Below the pieces are notes generated by a model, which saw only the letters and a program-made list of their open reading frames with translations, did not search any database and was not told the DNA's origin. This document shows positions 34,893 through 44,178 of a DNA stretch of 64,000 nt, in pieces. The position numbers and the translations under genes are program-made. The DNA is from Polyangia bacterium (GTDB taxonomy: Bacteria > Myxococcota_A > Polyangia > Nannocystales > Nannocystaceae). The first letter of the stretch is position 1; the number at the start of each line of letters is the position of its first letter. Location: assembly GCA_030429545.1 (NCBI GenBank), contig JAUIFF010000001.1, forward strand, positions 1,275,599 through 1,339,598, given 5' to 3'.

Positions 34893-35705
34893 ATGTATGC
34901 ACATCTAAAATCTCCACGGTTGTTGGCCCTCACACTCGCGTGCGCGACTGGTTGCATCGTCGGCCAACGCGGCGCTGTCGAGTTCTCTGCCGAGTATCCG
35001 CTGTCTGAAATCCAGGCGCTGCGGGTGGCCTTGCCCGACACCCCGTTGTCCGTCCGTGGCGATCCGCTGGCCGACAAGCTCACGCTCAACGGCTATTGGT
35101 TTTCGGTTGGAGGAACCGCAACAGTTGCCCAGGAGCACGCCGAAGTTCCCGAATTCGACTACGATCGCGAGGGGGGTTTTGCCCGGTTGACGGCTGTCAT
35201 CCCGATCGATCTACGCGACCTTATCGACCTCGAAATCGGCGAAATCACGGTGCCAGACACACTCGATGTCGAGTTGTTGACGGGGCTCGGAAACGTTGAA
35301 GTTACACATATCACCGGCAACGTTTCGGTGGATGTCGACGCTGGGCACATCGAGATCGACGGAGGTGATGAGGGGGTCGCAGCGCGTGCGCGGATCGGCA
35401 ATATCGCGATTCGCTCGCCAGGGGTCATGGATGCGGTCAGCGGTGAGGGCTCAATCGTGCTGGTGCAGTCGGGGGTCGGAGGCAATTCGGTCTACGCAGA
35501 TGCCGGGCAGGGTGATGTCCGCATCGAGTTGACGTCGGATGCCAACCTCAACCTCGACCTCCACGCCACAGGTGACATCCGGGTGCAGACCTCGACGGTT
35601 TCGACGGTTTCCTATGGTTCGTTTCGCCGCGAGGTTGGCAACGGAAGTGTCGACGTCCACGTGACTGCAGCCGGCAACATCACCGTCGTCCTGGTCGATC
35701 CCTAG
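34893..35705 (+). CDS. Lipoprotein with DUF4097-like beta-helix
   Basis: ATG 34893 has AAGGA 7 bases upstream, better than GTG 34878. Lipoprotein signal ending in CATGC. The mature part is a series of short strands with Gly/Asp turns: LTGLGNVEVTHITGNVSVDV, DAGHIEIDGGD, GNIAIRSPG, GEGSIVLVQSG, GQGDVRIELTS, NGSVDVHVTA. This parallel beta-helix pattern is shared by DUF4097/DUF2807-type proteins, whose role is unclear. Likely a two-gene unit with the preceding barrel-like protein. Confidence 0.75.
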   Translation: MYAHLKSPRLLALTLACATGCIVGQRGAVEFSAEYPLSEIQALRVALPDTPLSVRGDPLADKLTLNGYWFSVGGTATVAQEHAEVPEFDYDREGGFARLTAVIPIDLRDLIDLEIGEITVPDTLDVELLTGLGNVEVTHITGNVSVDVDAGHIEIDGGDEGVAARARIGNIAIRSPGVMDAVSGEGSIVLVQSGVGGNSVYADAGQGDVRIELTSDANLNLDLHATGDIRVQTSTVSTVSYGSFRREVGNGSVDVHVTAAGNITVVLVDP

Positions 35706-35783
35706 GTCGCAGTGAGCAAGTCGCGATGGCATGCAATTTTCGGTTGCATCCCGCGGGCGAGACATGCTAGGCCCGTCCGACCT

Positions 35784-35867
35784 GCCAGAGTGGCGAAATT
35801 GGTAAACGCAGCGGACTCAAAATCCGCCGAGGTAACACTCTTGTCGGTTCGAGTCCGACCTCTGGTA
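35784..35867 (+). tRNA. tRNA-Leu, anticodon CAA
   Basis: 84 bases. Acceptor stem GCCAGAG/CTCTGGT with discriminator A, D-loop TGGCGAAATTGG, anticodon stem GCGGA/TCCGC with loop CTCAAAA (anticodon CAA, Leu UUG), a long class II variable arm and T-arm GGTTCGAGTCC. CCA is not encoded. An intrinsic terminator lies 10 bases downstream. Confidence 0.95.
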
Positions 35868-35877
35868 CTCCGCCTTC

Positions 35878-35912
35878 TCCCGCGCTGACGCGAGGTCTCG
35901 CGGGATTTTTTT
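35878..35912 (+). terminator. Intrinsic terminator of tRNA-Leu
   Basis: TCCCGCG (35878-35884) pairs with CGCGGGA (35899-35905), followed by seven T. Confidence 0.9.
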
Positions 35913-35935
35913 ACGAACGGCACGAACGGCAAGTT

Positions 35936-36556
35936 GTGCAGGCGAGCCTGACCCCGACGACGGATCTCACGCACCACCTGTTGTGTGCCGTTCCCCAGAT
36001 GACCGATCCCAACTTCCAGCACGCGGCCGTGCTGTTGTTGGACCACAACGAAGAGGGGGCGTTTGGCCTGGTGCTCAACAACCCGCTCAAGGGGTCGAAC
36101 ACCGGCGATATCCTGGGCTCACTCGGCTTGCAGTGGTGCGGTCACGACGAAAAAATCCTGCGCTACGGCGGTCCGGTTGAACGCATGCGGGGCTTTGTCC
36201 TGCACGACCGCGAAGGCTGGGATCCTCTTGCAGAGGAACTTTTTCCCGGCTTATGGCTCACAACTTCGCTCGATGCTGTTATCGAGAACGGTCGCAACGA
36301 GCTCGGCGGCGACGACTCGAGCGTTGTGTTTTTGCTTGGGTATGCCGGCTGGGGCCCAGGCCAGCTCGAAGGCGAGATGACCGCAGGCGGGTGGGTGGCC
36401 GTGCCGATCGCCGGTGTGACCAGTCCTGTCCCGAGCATCGGTTTGTCGCCACAGCGCCTGCTAGCCCCTGATTCGAGCGACCTGTGGAAAGAGGCGCTGG
36501 CATCGATCGGCATCGATCCTGGGCGTCTTATCAGCGGTCAAACCTATCGCGCCTAG
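35936..36556 (+). CDS. algH: YqgE/AlgH family protein (UPF0301)
   Basis: 206 residues from GTG 35936. Family landmarks: HLLCAVPQMTDPNFQHAAVL, LDHNEEGAFGLVLNNP, RYGGPVERMRGFVLHD, and GYAGWGPGQLEGEM. A widely conserved small protein of uncertain function, regulator of alginate in Pseudomonas by early reports. The start lies only 24 bp after the terminator of tRNA-Leu, with no clear ribosome site; GTG 35936 is thus not certain. Confidence 0.9.
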   Translation: MQASLTPTTDLTHHLLCAVPQMTDPNFQHAAVLLLDHNEEGAFGLVLNNPLKGSNTGDILGSLGLQWCGHDEKILRYGGPVERMRGFVLHDREGWDPLAEELFPGLWLTTSLDAVIENGRNELGGDDSSVVFLLGYAGWGPGQLEGEMTAGGWVAVPIAGVTSPVPSIGLSPQRLLAPDSSDLWKEALASIGIDPGRLISGQTYRA

Positions 36557-36706
36557 CAGTTTTTGGTTGCCCATCACGCGAGTTGCTAGGTCCACGAGCT
36601 GCGGAACGTGACCAAGCAAGGTTTGGAATTGCGACCTACGGCTAGACATCGTGGGGTGCGTTTTGTAAGTTTTTGTCAGCGATCTTGGGCTCGCTAGGAG
36701 GCTACT

Positions 36707-38269
36707 TTGGCACATCGATACTTAACTTGTGGTTCCCTCGCTGTTGTGGCGCTGGGCATGTTGCTCACCCCCCAACCGGCGCTGGCCAGCGGGCCCGAGG
36801 CGCTCGAGTCTGTCGACTGGTTGTCGCGGCCCGAAGTGACCGAGCCCGAAACACTCCTCGAGCACGCGATGGGTGTCGACGTTGCCCCCGAAGATCGCCC
36901 CGAGCCATTTTGGGTTGGCACCAACCTGCACGATGCCGAAAGCCTGACCACGAGTTCACTGGCGGCCATGGGTCTCGAGCCGCGCGCTCTCGATTTCGAC
37001 CCAACACCCGGCATTTTGTACATGTCCATGGAGGGGCACACGCTGCGGCCGTGGTGTGGTGGCGGTGGCCAAACTGCCAATGCAGCCCTCGATTGCAGCC
37101 CGCTTGTCGACGAAGAGGTCACCTTTCCGGCCTATGGCAACGACCAAACCAAGGCGACCGCGTTTCAGAAGCTGGCCAACTACTACAACGACTTTAACCT
37201 GGTCATGACGACAGGTCGCCCGCCCAACTGGGTGCCGTACACCATGGCGGTGATCGGTGGCTCATCGAGTCTCGCAGGTCAAGGCGGCGGTGTGTGTGGC
37301 ATTGCCAACGTCGCCTGTGACGGGGCCAAGCGCAACCATGTGTCGCTGACCTTCCCGCAGTCCTGTGGCAACAGTGTGGCTGAGATCGCGGCCCAGGAAA
37401 CGGCACACAACTGGGGGTTGGAGCACACCGACATCACCAGCGACATCATGTACCCCTACGTCACCGGCGGAAATAACTCGTTTCGCAACGAGTGCATGGA
37501 CATCTCCCACGCGACCGGCAACGGGATTACCCAGTGCCCGCAGGTCCACGAGTTCTACTGCCCAGGTGGTGGTGGTGAGGAGCAAAACTCCTACGCCGAG
37601 CTCATGGGAATCTTTGGTCCGCGGGCGGCAGACACAACTGCACCCACGATTACCAACCTGGTCCCGAGCAATGGCAGCACGTGGACCACGGCCGATACAT
37701 TCGTGATTTCGGCGACCTTTGCCGAGGACTCGAACTTTCTCGCGGTCAAGTGGGATTGGCTCGAAGGCCTCCCCGACAGCCTGCCCGACGGCTACGACCG
37801 TTGTACAAACAACGTCTGTTCCGACAGCTACCCGGCCTGGCGTTCAAACCAGGAGCCCTACGACTTCATTACGTTCGACCGCCCCCCGGCCGGCAACTAC
37901 ACCATGAAGGTCGAAGCGATGGACGCCTACGGCAACTACGTAACCGAGACGATTTCGTTTACCGTCATCCAAAGTGACGAGCCGAGTACCACCGGGATGC
38001 CGGGGGAGACCGATACCGACGCGGGCACCACCGGCGACGACACCGATACGGGCGAGACAGACGCGACCGGGACAACCGGTGGCGAGGGCACATCCGCTGG
38101 GCCAGGCGAAACCCTCGATCCGACGGTGGCTGGCACCGACACCGACTCGACAACCGGCTCCGAAATGGACGAAGGCTGCGGGTGTGTCACCTCGAACGCT
38201 CCGCCGCTGTCCGCCGGCATGTTGCTACTGCTGGCCGCGATTGCACTTCCGCGACGGCGCCGAAATTAG
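36707..38269 (+). CDS. MYXO-CTERM-type metalloprotease homologue with altered zinc motif
   Basis: TTG 36707 follows a perfect AGGAGG by 5 bases. 520 residues: signal peptide (LTCGSLAVVALGMLLTPQPA, LA|SG), a protease-like domain with AQETAHNWGLEHTDITSD, where the first His of HExxH is Gln, and IMYPYV (possible Met-turn counterpart), an Ig-like domain (APTITNLVPSNGSTW) and a Thr/Gly/Asp linker. The C-terminus is GCGCVTSN, a hydrophobic helix and RRRR, the MYXO-CTERM sorting-type signal. Exported and likely surface-anchored. Whether it still binds zinc is open. Confidence 0.8.
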   Translation: MAHRYLTCGSLAVVALGMLLTPQPALASGPEALESVDWLSRPEVTEPETLLEHAMGVDVAPEDRPEPFWVGTNLHDAESLTTSSLAAMGLEPRALDFDPTPGILYMSMEGHTLRPWCGGGGQTANAALDCSPLVDEEVTFPAYGNDQTKATAFQKLANYYNDFNLVMTTGRPPNWVPYTMAVIGGSSSLAGQGGGVCGIANVACDGAKRNHVSLTFPQSCGNSVAEIAAQETAHNWGLEHTDITSDIMYPYVTGGNNSFRNECMDISHATGNGITQCPQVHEFYCPGGGGEEQNSYAELMGIFGPRAADTTAPTITNLVPSNGSTWTTADTFVISATFAEDSNFLAVKWDWLEGLPDSLPDGYDRCTNNVCSDSYPAWRSNQEPYDFITFDRPPAGNYTMKVEAMDAYGNYVTETISFTVIQSDEPSTTGMPGETDTDAGTTGDDTDTGETDATGTTGGEGTSAGPGETLDPTVAGTDTDSTTGSEMDEGCGCVTSNAPPLSAGMLLLLAAIALPRRRRN

Positions 38270-38283
38270 CGGCTGTCACCCGC

Positions 38284-38320
38284 AAAGACGCCGTGCCATG
38301 TCGGCCGGCGTCTTTTGTTT
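38284..38320 (+). terminator. Intrinsic terminator
   Basis: AAAGACGCCG (38284-38293) pairs with CGGCGTCTTT (38306-38315), followed by TGTTTTG. It ends the protease gene 14 bp after its stop. Confidence 0.85.
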
Positions 38321-38348
38321 TGGCCTGACAACGCGCTAGGATCCGACG

Positions 38349-38834
38349 TTGGCTGTGAGAGACAAGAACATCGCCGCGCTGATGGCTTTTTTCGTTGGCG
38401 GGCTCGGTGCGCACCGGTTTTATCTGGGGCAACCAGGCTTGGGGATGCTCTACCTCGTTTTTTGCTGGACACCGATCCCCTGGGTTTTGGGCCTCCTGGA
38501 GTTTACCTGGCTCGCCCTGATGGATCCCCACGTGTTTCAGCAGCGCTTCAACGGGATGTACCTGTTGAGCCAGGGCGGGGTTGGATATCCGATGCTTCAG
38601 CCACCGAGTACCGCACCGTTAGCGAGCCCAAATGCACCACGGGCACTACGTCCGGTCCAAAGTTGGGAGCCGCCGCCGGTCACGACGAGTCGCGCGTCGC
38701 GGCCTCAAGTCGGCAGCGAACCGTTCGACCCGACACCGCTGCTGCGAGACCTCGACCGTAGGCGAGAGCTCGGCGAGGTCGATGACAACATGTATCAACA
38801 GGAAAAACGCCGGATCCTCGATACCTACTCCTAG
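38349..38834 (+). CDS. TM2-domain membrane protein
   Basis: 161 residues. TM2 domain at residues 5-60: KNIAALMAFFVGGLGAHRFY, LGQPGLGMLYLVFCW, a Pro turn, and a second helix. The middle is Pro/Ser/Ala-rich and the end has a SHOCT-like segment (LLRDLDRRRELGEVDDNMYQ). Start is TTG 38349 or GTG 38355. Role unknown; TM2 proteins are frequent in bacterial envelopes. Confidence 0.8.
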   Translation: MAVRDKNIAALMAFFVGGLGAHRFYLGQPGLGMLYLVFCWTPIPWVLGLLEFTWLALMDPHVFQQRFNGMYLLSQGGVGYPMLQPPSTAPLASPNAPRALRPVQSWEPPPVTTSRASRPQVGSEPFDPTPLLRDLDRRRELGEVDDNMYQQEKRRILDTYS

Positions 38835-38847
38835 CCGTCAACTGCGA

Positions 38848-40740
38848 CTACTTCGACACGTTGTCGGTTTTCTTGCCCGAAGACTCCTGCATGCGCACAA
38901 CAACTTCGAGTTTGCCGGCCTGTTGATGTAGCCCAAACCCGGCGAATTGCTCGGCCACGCAGCGCTCAAACGCCGGACCGGCCGCGGGTTTGACCCCCCT
39001 AACGGAAAACCCTGAGAGCTTGCCGTCGACAAACACCACCGGCACCTCGAGCTTGAACTTGGCCGGCAGCGGACGGCGGAGTTCGGGAATACAGGCAAAC
39101 AACGACCGCGCCCGTGCCTCGATCCGTTGTTGGTCGCCGGCCTGCAATGGGCCCGACTGCTCAAACGAGACCAAAACCTCGCGCTTGGCCAACTCAACCC
39201 GTTGCATCAGCATCTTTTGTGTCGGGCCAGGCCGTTTGCTCGGTTGCTCGCTCGCCGGTGGAATCTCAAAGGCGGGCTCGGGTAACCACACAACCCGGTC
39301 AAACGCTCGCTCAGGCCCACCGACAAGCGCAACAAGCAATTCCTGGATCTGCAGCGCAGCAACGTCGGGGGCGAGTGAGAGGGTCACAACGTGCTGGCGG
39401 TAGTAGGCGGATTTGAGTTGGCGAACCAGGGTGACAAGTTCGCGGCCGACCGGTGGAGGTTGTTCCAACCAGGCGCCATCGAGGCGAAACTGGGGACCGC
39501 GCCCACTCAAGTGCACATGCAATCTTCCCGGGGTCCCGACCGCGAGCGCATCGGACTGGGGCTCGATATCAAAGGGCAGGGCAGTGACCACTAAGCCGGC
39601 ATCCTCCGGCAAACGCGGCTCGTGAATCGCCCATTCGACCCGGGCGGCCCGAGCCTTGGCAAGGCCTCGCAATACAGCAGCGAGGTCGGGGGCGGGGGCC
39701 GAGTCTTCGGCGGCAAGTAAAATCGCACCACGGCCGTCGGCGGCAACCGTGGCGACCAAGGCCTGCCCAATTTTTGGATCGGAAGCCTGCCCTTGAACCT
39801 GTTGCGGACGCCCGTGGTCAACCACAACACCAGTCGCGTTGAGGACCACGATCGGCCCGCGCGACTCCGGAGCCCCCGTTCCAGTGGGCAGCTTTGGCAG
39901 GTCGGATAGTTGGTGGCGGGGTGCCGGGAGCAGGCTAAAAAGTGTTTGTACAAGTTCTTGGTCGGCCTGGTGTCGACGGGCGATGTAGGGTTGCCAGCGG
40001 GGATCGGCGGCCAACGGAGCCAAAACTTCGCCGAGTAGGTCGCCAAGTTCCTTGGCCCCGGGCATCTCTGGGCGCACATGCACGGCCCGCAAATCGTCGA
40101 TCATGGGCTCGATCGAAGCCTCGCGGGCGTACAACGCATGGGTAGCGATCTCGCCGCGACGCGATGGCGCCGCCGATGCCGCACCCGCTAGACTTCCGCG
40201 AATATGGTCGTAGAGCCGCCAGCGGGCATTGTCTGCGACCCGCGGATGACCCTGCTCGACCAGTGAGCGGTAGGCAGTGGTCTGGGCAGAAAGGTCGTCG
40301 GCATCGCCAGGACGGTAGAGATCGGCGGTGAGAAGGTTTATCGCCGAGGCCAAAAATGCCTGCTCATCTTCGCCGAGGCCGGGGGCTTCTTCGAGGGCGA
40401 GCGCTTCGTCGAGCATCCATACCAACGCTGCCCGCGTCGCAGCTGCCCCACGTTGCCTGGCCCCGCCGCCAAGGCCAATCCACAACGACTCGCGATGCTC
40501 TTGATCGCCGCTAAATCTGGCCGCGTCAAACAGATCGAGCAGGCGATCGAGGCGGTAAACACGTGAACTCGGGGGCACACCATGGGCCGAACCCAACTTC
40601 GCAGAGCCCGGCGTGAGGGGGGCATCGACCCAACTCTCCAAGATCTCGGGGGGCGTGGTTTCGGGGGCTAGGTTGCGCTGGCAACCGACCTGACAAAACA
40701 ACGCAGCGGCGAGGGGAAAGATAGCTAGACGTAGGGGCAC
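38848..40740 (-). CDS. Large hypothetical lipoprotein
   Basis: 630 residues, signal ending in CQVGC. The N-terminal half is helical and TPR-like (ALALEEAPGLGEDEQAFLAS); the middle has a Rossmann-like section with VVLNATGVVVDHG; the C-terminus (KFKLEVPVVFVDGKLSGFSV, FERCVAEQFAGFGL) resembles AgmX/PglI-type C-terminal domains but is not a clear match. Convergent with the TM2 gene (13 bp). Decamer at 39512 inside. Confidence 0.65.
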   Translation of the reverse strand: MPLRLAIFPLAAALFCQVGCQRNLAPETTPPEILESWVDAPLTPGSAKLGSAHGVPPSSRVYRLDRLLDLFDAARFSGDQEHRESLWIGLGGGARQRGAAATRAALVWMLDEALALEEAPGLGEDEQAFLASAINLLTADLYRPGDADDLSAQTTAYRSLVEQGHPRVADNARWRLYDHIRGSLAGAASAAPSRRGEIATHALYAREASIEPMIDDLRAVHVRPEMPGAKELGDLLGEVLAPLAADPRWQPYIARRHQADQELVQTLFSLLPAPRHQLSDLPKLPTGTGAPESRGPIVVLNATGVVVDHGRPQQVQGQASDPKIGQALVATVAADGRGAILLAAEDSAPAPDLAAVLRGLAKARAARVEWAIHEPRLPEDAGLVVTALPFDIEPQSDALAVGTPGRLHVHLSGRGPQFRLDGAWLEQPPPVGRELVTLVRQLKSAYYRQHVVTLSLAPDVAALQIQELLVALVGGPERAFDRVVWLPEPAFEIPPASEQPSKRPGPTQKMLMQRVELAKREVLVSFEQSGPLQAGDQQRIEARARSLFACIPELRRPLPAKFKLEVPVVFVDGKLSGFSVRGVKPAAGPAFERCVAEQFAGFGLHQQAGKLEVVVRMQESSGKKTDNVSK

Positions 40741-40958
40741 GGCACTCCAGGGATCGCGTACAGACTCGGCGTGGGACTACTGGTAGGCGGGAATGTTCCA
40801 GACAACGTGTGGGGCACGCGTTCGATCGGCCGTCAAACAGCCTCGTAACAAGCGCGAACGCTCGAGCAAAGTTGTGTGCACACCGCTTGAATCTCGCCGG
40901 AGATTGTCGACTTCAACCAAGGCGGCGTCAAACATTGTGGGGTAGCATACAGCCCCGC

Positions 40959-42467
40959 ATGGTTGTCTGCGCACCTCTCCGCAAGCGACAGGCCAAACCG
41001 GTTGTCAACCGGCTTCGCTGTGGTTGCTATGCACTGCTCGGAGCGTGGGCTGTCACCAGCACAGCGCAGGCGGCCGAGGTGCGTACGGTGTCGCGGACCC
41101 AGGGGGAGGGCTACATGGTCCGCGTGCCCGGGGGCGACGACGACCAATTGCTGCGTCGCCGGCGATTGGTGCAATACGTGCAACTCGGGGTCTACAACCT
41201 ACTGCCGCCGAAAGTCCCCGGGGCCCGTGTCCGCGACCGCGACCGCGAGGGCCAGCTCCAGCTCGTCAGCTCCCTTCGCCTGCGCCACGACTTTGGCTCC
41301 TACCTCCGGTCCGGCAACGACTTTGCAGCCAGCAGCCAACAGTCGATCGATGGCCGGCAGATCGACCTGCTGTTTGGCTACCTCGAAGGCCAACGGCTCG
41401 GCAGCTTTCTCGACCTTCGAGCCGGGCGCCAGTTCGAGATGAGTGGTCTCGACTTTTACGCGTTCGACGGGATCTGGCTACATGCACATACACCAGCCTA
41501 TTTTGCCCTCGAAACCTTCACCGGATTGGCCGTCGATGGCACCGACATCTTTGGCTACCCGACGTTCGAGCTCGACGGGACCACCGACACTCCAGCCGAC
41601 CGCAGCCGCTCGTGGATGGTTGGAGCCGCGGTGGCCACCGACGGCCTGCGCCACATCGATGCGCGACTAGCCTGGCGAAGAACCCTGTCGACGACCCTGC
41701 TCAACCCCAACATCGTCAACGAAGATGGCACCACCGGATTGCCGGGTGGGATCGACCAGGACATCGTCAGCGCCAGTATTGCCGGTCGATTTTTTAGCAA
41801 CAAACTCACCCCCTACAGCGCGGTCCGCCTCAACCTCGCCCGCCTACGGATCGACGACGTCACTGCCGGGATCAACTTTGCATTTACAAAGATCCACAGC
41901 ATCCGCGCGCTGTACATCCGCACCAGTCCCCAGTTCGACACCGACTCGGTCTTCAACATCTTCTCGTTTCAACCGGTCGACGACGTTCGCTTTGTCTATC
42001 AAATCACACCCGGCAAACGCTGGACGTTAGCCGCACGCGGGCAGATGCGGATGTTCCACAACGAAACCACGGCCCAGGGAACCGAGCCGCTCCAGTCGAT
42101 CACCCCGGGCTATGGCGGCGGGCTAGCAGCCGCATTCCGGATCCCGAGATTCCGGATCCGTGCCGATACCTACGCAATCGGCGGAGAAGGAGGGCTGCGC
42201 GTAGGGGGCAGCCTCGACACCCGGACAATGGTCGCCTGGAACCGCCTGGCAATCGATGCACGTACATACGGTTTGTACTACCGCGACCCGGTGTTCCAAG
42301 ATCGCCAGGGCTGGAGTTTTGCCGTCCAAGCCGGGCTCAACGCCCAGTTGTGGCGAGGGGTGCATATCGGTCTGCTCGGCGAAGAAATGGTTTCGAGTTT
42401 TTACACAACTGCGTTTCGTATGTTCGGCACCATCAGCTTTGACTGGGGCGTGAGAGTAGGAAGATAA
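40959..42467 (+). CDS. Predicted outer-membrane beta-barrel upstream of a 13-haem cytochrome
   Basis: ATG 40959 (MVVCAPLRKRQ) gives a signal peptide (YALLGAWAVTSTAQAAE); the long frame to 40809 has none. The mature about 475 residues show repeated amphipathic strands with aromatic ends and Gly/Asp turns (LRLRHDFGSYLRSGNDF, LDLRAGRQFEMSGLDF, MFGTISFDWGVRVGR at the end), typical of an outer-membrane barrel. The stop overlaps the start of the cytochrome gene (TAATG), which argues for a functional pair such as a porin-cytochrome conduit. The barrel family is not recognised. Three decamers inside. Confidence 0.72.
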   Translation: MVVCAPLRKRQAKPVVNRLRCGCYALLGAWAVTSTAQAAEVRTVSRTQGEGYMVRVPGGDDDQLLRRRRLVQYVQLGVYNLLPPKVPGARVRDRDREGQLQLVSSLRLRHDFGSYLRSGNDFAASSQQSIDGRQIDLLFGYLEGQRLGSFLDLRAGRQFEMSGLDFYAFDGIWLHAHTPAYFALETFTGLAVDGTDIFGYPTFELDGTTDTPADRSRSWMVGAAVATDGLRHIDARLAWRRTLSTTLLNPNIVNEDGTTGLPGGIDQDIVSASIAGRFFSNKLTPYSAVRLNLARLRIDDVTAGINFAFTKIHSIRALYIRTSPQFDTDSVFNIFSFQPVDDVRFVYQITPGKRWTLAARGQMRMFHNETTAQGTEPLQSITPGYGGGLAAAFRIPRFRIRADTYAIGGEGGLRVGGSLDTRTMVAWNRLAIDARTYGLYYRDPVFQDRQGWSFAVQAGLNAQLWRGVHIGLLGEEMVSSFYTTAFRMFGTISFDWGVRVGR

Positions 42468-43723
42468 TGATCGCGCCGCAAAACAACATGCATATGCTAC
42501 GAAACTGGGTGGGGCTGGCATGCGCGCTCGGTGGGATTGCGTTGGCGGCGTTGTCTGGTGACCTGCTGCAAGCGGCTCCAGACGGGGAAATCCCGGCGAC
42601 GGCTGCTGTTGTTGGGCCTGGTCAACTCGGGAGTGCGGTCTATCCCAACCAGCTGATTCCGGTTCGTTTTGACCACTCGCGCCACCTCGGGCTTGGGATG
42701 CAGTGTAGCCAGTGCCACACCAATATCGGTGCTAGTACACGGGCTACCGACTTGAACTTTCCGACGGGTAAATCCTGTGATGGCTGTCATGGGGCCCAAC
42801 ACCCAAAGCCTGCCAATGGTCCTGATAACTGCCAGATTTGCCATACTCAGACGAAGGCTGGGCGCGTTACTGCCGGTCTGAGTGCACCGGCTCCCAAGTT
42901 GATTTTTAACCACAAACTGCACCTCGACCGTGGGGCCGACTGTGGGACTTGCCACGGCGATATGAGCAAGGTTCGGCTGGCGACGACCGACCACCTGCCG
43001 CGCGAGCAAACCTGTCTTTCGTGCCATGATGGTAAGCAGGCTCGCAATACCTGTGGGACCTGCCATCCGAGCGACAACGCCGGGCGTTTGGTGACTCGCG
43101 ATGTGGTCGATCGGACCGTGCCCAAGCTGATTCCCTCGGGACTTTCAGCCTGGGGTGCTGCCCACGACCTCAACTTTGTCGAGGACCATCGCGGGATTGC
43201 CAAGGCCAACCCGGGGCTTTGTCAGTCGTGCCACGACGAGTCGTTTTGTACCGATTGTCACACCGGCACGGTTCGGCCCATGCGGATCCATGCGAGTGAC
43301 TATTTAACTGCACATGCAATGGATGCCCGGGCCGCTACCCAGGATTGTCAAAGCTGTCACCGCCTGCAGTCCGATTGCCTGGCTTGCCACGAACGCCTGG
43401 GGTTTGGCTCAGGGCCGGATCGTCGGTTTGGGCCCAACTCGGCGCTGTCGTTTCATCCCCAGGGGTGGGCCGGACCTCCCGGCAGCCAGCAGGCCCACGC
43501 GATGGCGGCTCAGCGCAACATCGGTACCTGTGCCAGCTGCCACACCGAAGACACCTGTCTTTCGTGCCATGCCACGACTTCGGTCGGTAGCCCCGGCCTT
43601 GGTGTCAGCCCCCACGGAGCGGCATTTGCCGGGTCGATGCGGTGCCAGACCTTGGCGGCGCAAAACCGCCGTGTGTGCCTCAAGTGCCATGTCCCGGCAG
43701 ATCCGCACATTGAGTGTATGTAG
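42467..43723 (+). CDS. Secreted 13-haem cytochrome c
   Basis: 418 residues from ATG 42467, with a signal peptide (VGLACALGGIALAALSG). Thirteen CxxCH sites by my count: CSQCH, CDGCH, CQICH, CGTCH, CLSCH, CGTCH, CQSCH, CTDCH, CQSCH, CLACH, CASCH, CLSCH and CLKCH. Several additional His residues lie in FDHSRHLGLG-, FNHKLHLD- and VSPHGAAFAG-type stretches, likely second haem ligands. The spacing resembles NrfA/OmcA-like multihaem proteins. It should transfer electrons across or at the outer membrane, with the barrel encoded just upstream. Confidence 0.9.
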   Translation: MIAPQNNMHMLRNWVGLACALGGIALAALSGDLLQAAPDGEIPATAAVVGPGQLGSAVYPNQLIPVRFDHSRHLGLGMQCSQCHTNIGASTRATDLNFPTGKSCDGCHGAQHPKPANGPDNCQICHTQTKAGRVTAGLSAPAPKLIFNHKLHLDRGADCGTCHGDMSKVRLATTDHLPREQTCLSCHDGKQARNTCGTCHPSDNAGRLVTRDVVDRTVPKLIPSGLSAWGAAHDLNFVEDHRGIAKANPGLCQSCHDESFCTDCHTGTVRPMRIHASDYLTAHAMDARAATQDCQSCHRLQSDCLACHERLGFGSGPDRRFGPNSALSFHPQGWAGPPGSQQAHAMAAQRNIGTCASCHTEDTCLSCHATTSVGSPGLGVSPHGAAFAGSMRCQTLAAQNRRVCLKCHVPADPHIECM

Positions 43724-43745
43724 GCTGTCGGCCGCTTTTGGCTAG

Positions 43746-44123
43746 CTAGGCCAACTGCGTGTAAATCGTCATCAGCTCGACGTCGGTGAGGGCGATCAGA
43801 CGAAAGTCGTGGTCCTCGGTTATCGCCATCGGCTCGGCCGGCATCAACTCAACCCGGTCGACGCTGTCGGGGTCGCGCATCTCCATCACGGCCCGGCCGG
43901 CGGTGAGCATCACGACCATATCGCTGCGATTGCGGGTTGAGACAATGACGTTTTCACCTGGTTGTACACGCAATATTTTGGCGATGTACCCGGGTGCCTT
44001 GGCCCAGCAAAACTCGCCACCAAAACTGCGCTTGATAAACGGCGGGCCGTAGTCGTCGTACTCGTCGACCTGCTCTTCGGCTGCTTGCTCGGGCGCCTGT
44101 TCGGTGGGGGGCTGCGCTGACAT
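43746..44123 (-). CDS. Cupin-like small protein
   Basis: About 125 residues from ATG 44123. Acidic, Gln/Glu-rich N-terminus, then short strands with a cupin-like feel (PGENVIVSTRNRSDMVVMLT, ALTDVELMTI). No metal-binding His set of a typical cupin is visible, so function unassigned. Convergent with the cytochrome gene. Confidence 0.6.
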   Translation of the reverse strand: MSAQPPTEQAPEQAAEEQVDEYDDYGPPFIKRSFGGEFCWAKAPGYIAKILRVQPGENVIVSTRNRSDMVVMLTAGRAVMEMRDPDSVDRVELMPAEPMAITEDHDFRLIALTDVELMTIYTQLA

Positions 44124-44178
44124 GGACCCCAGCTTACCGCGATCGTCGGTGGGCAACGAGAATTTCTCGTGGTCCTAG

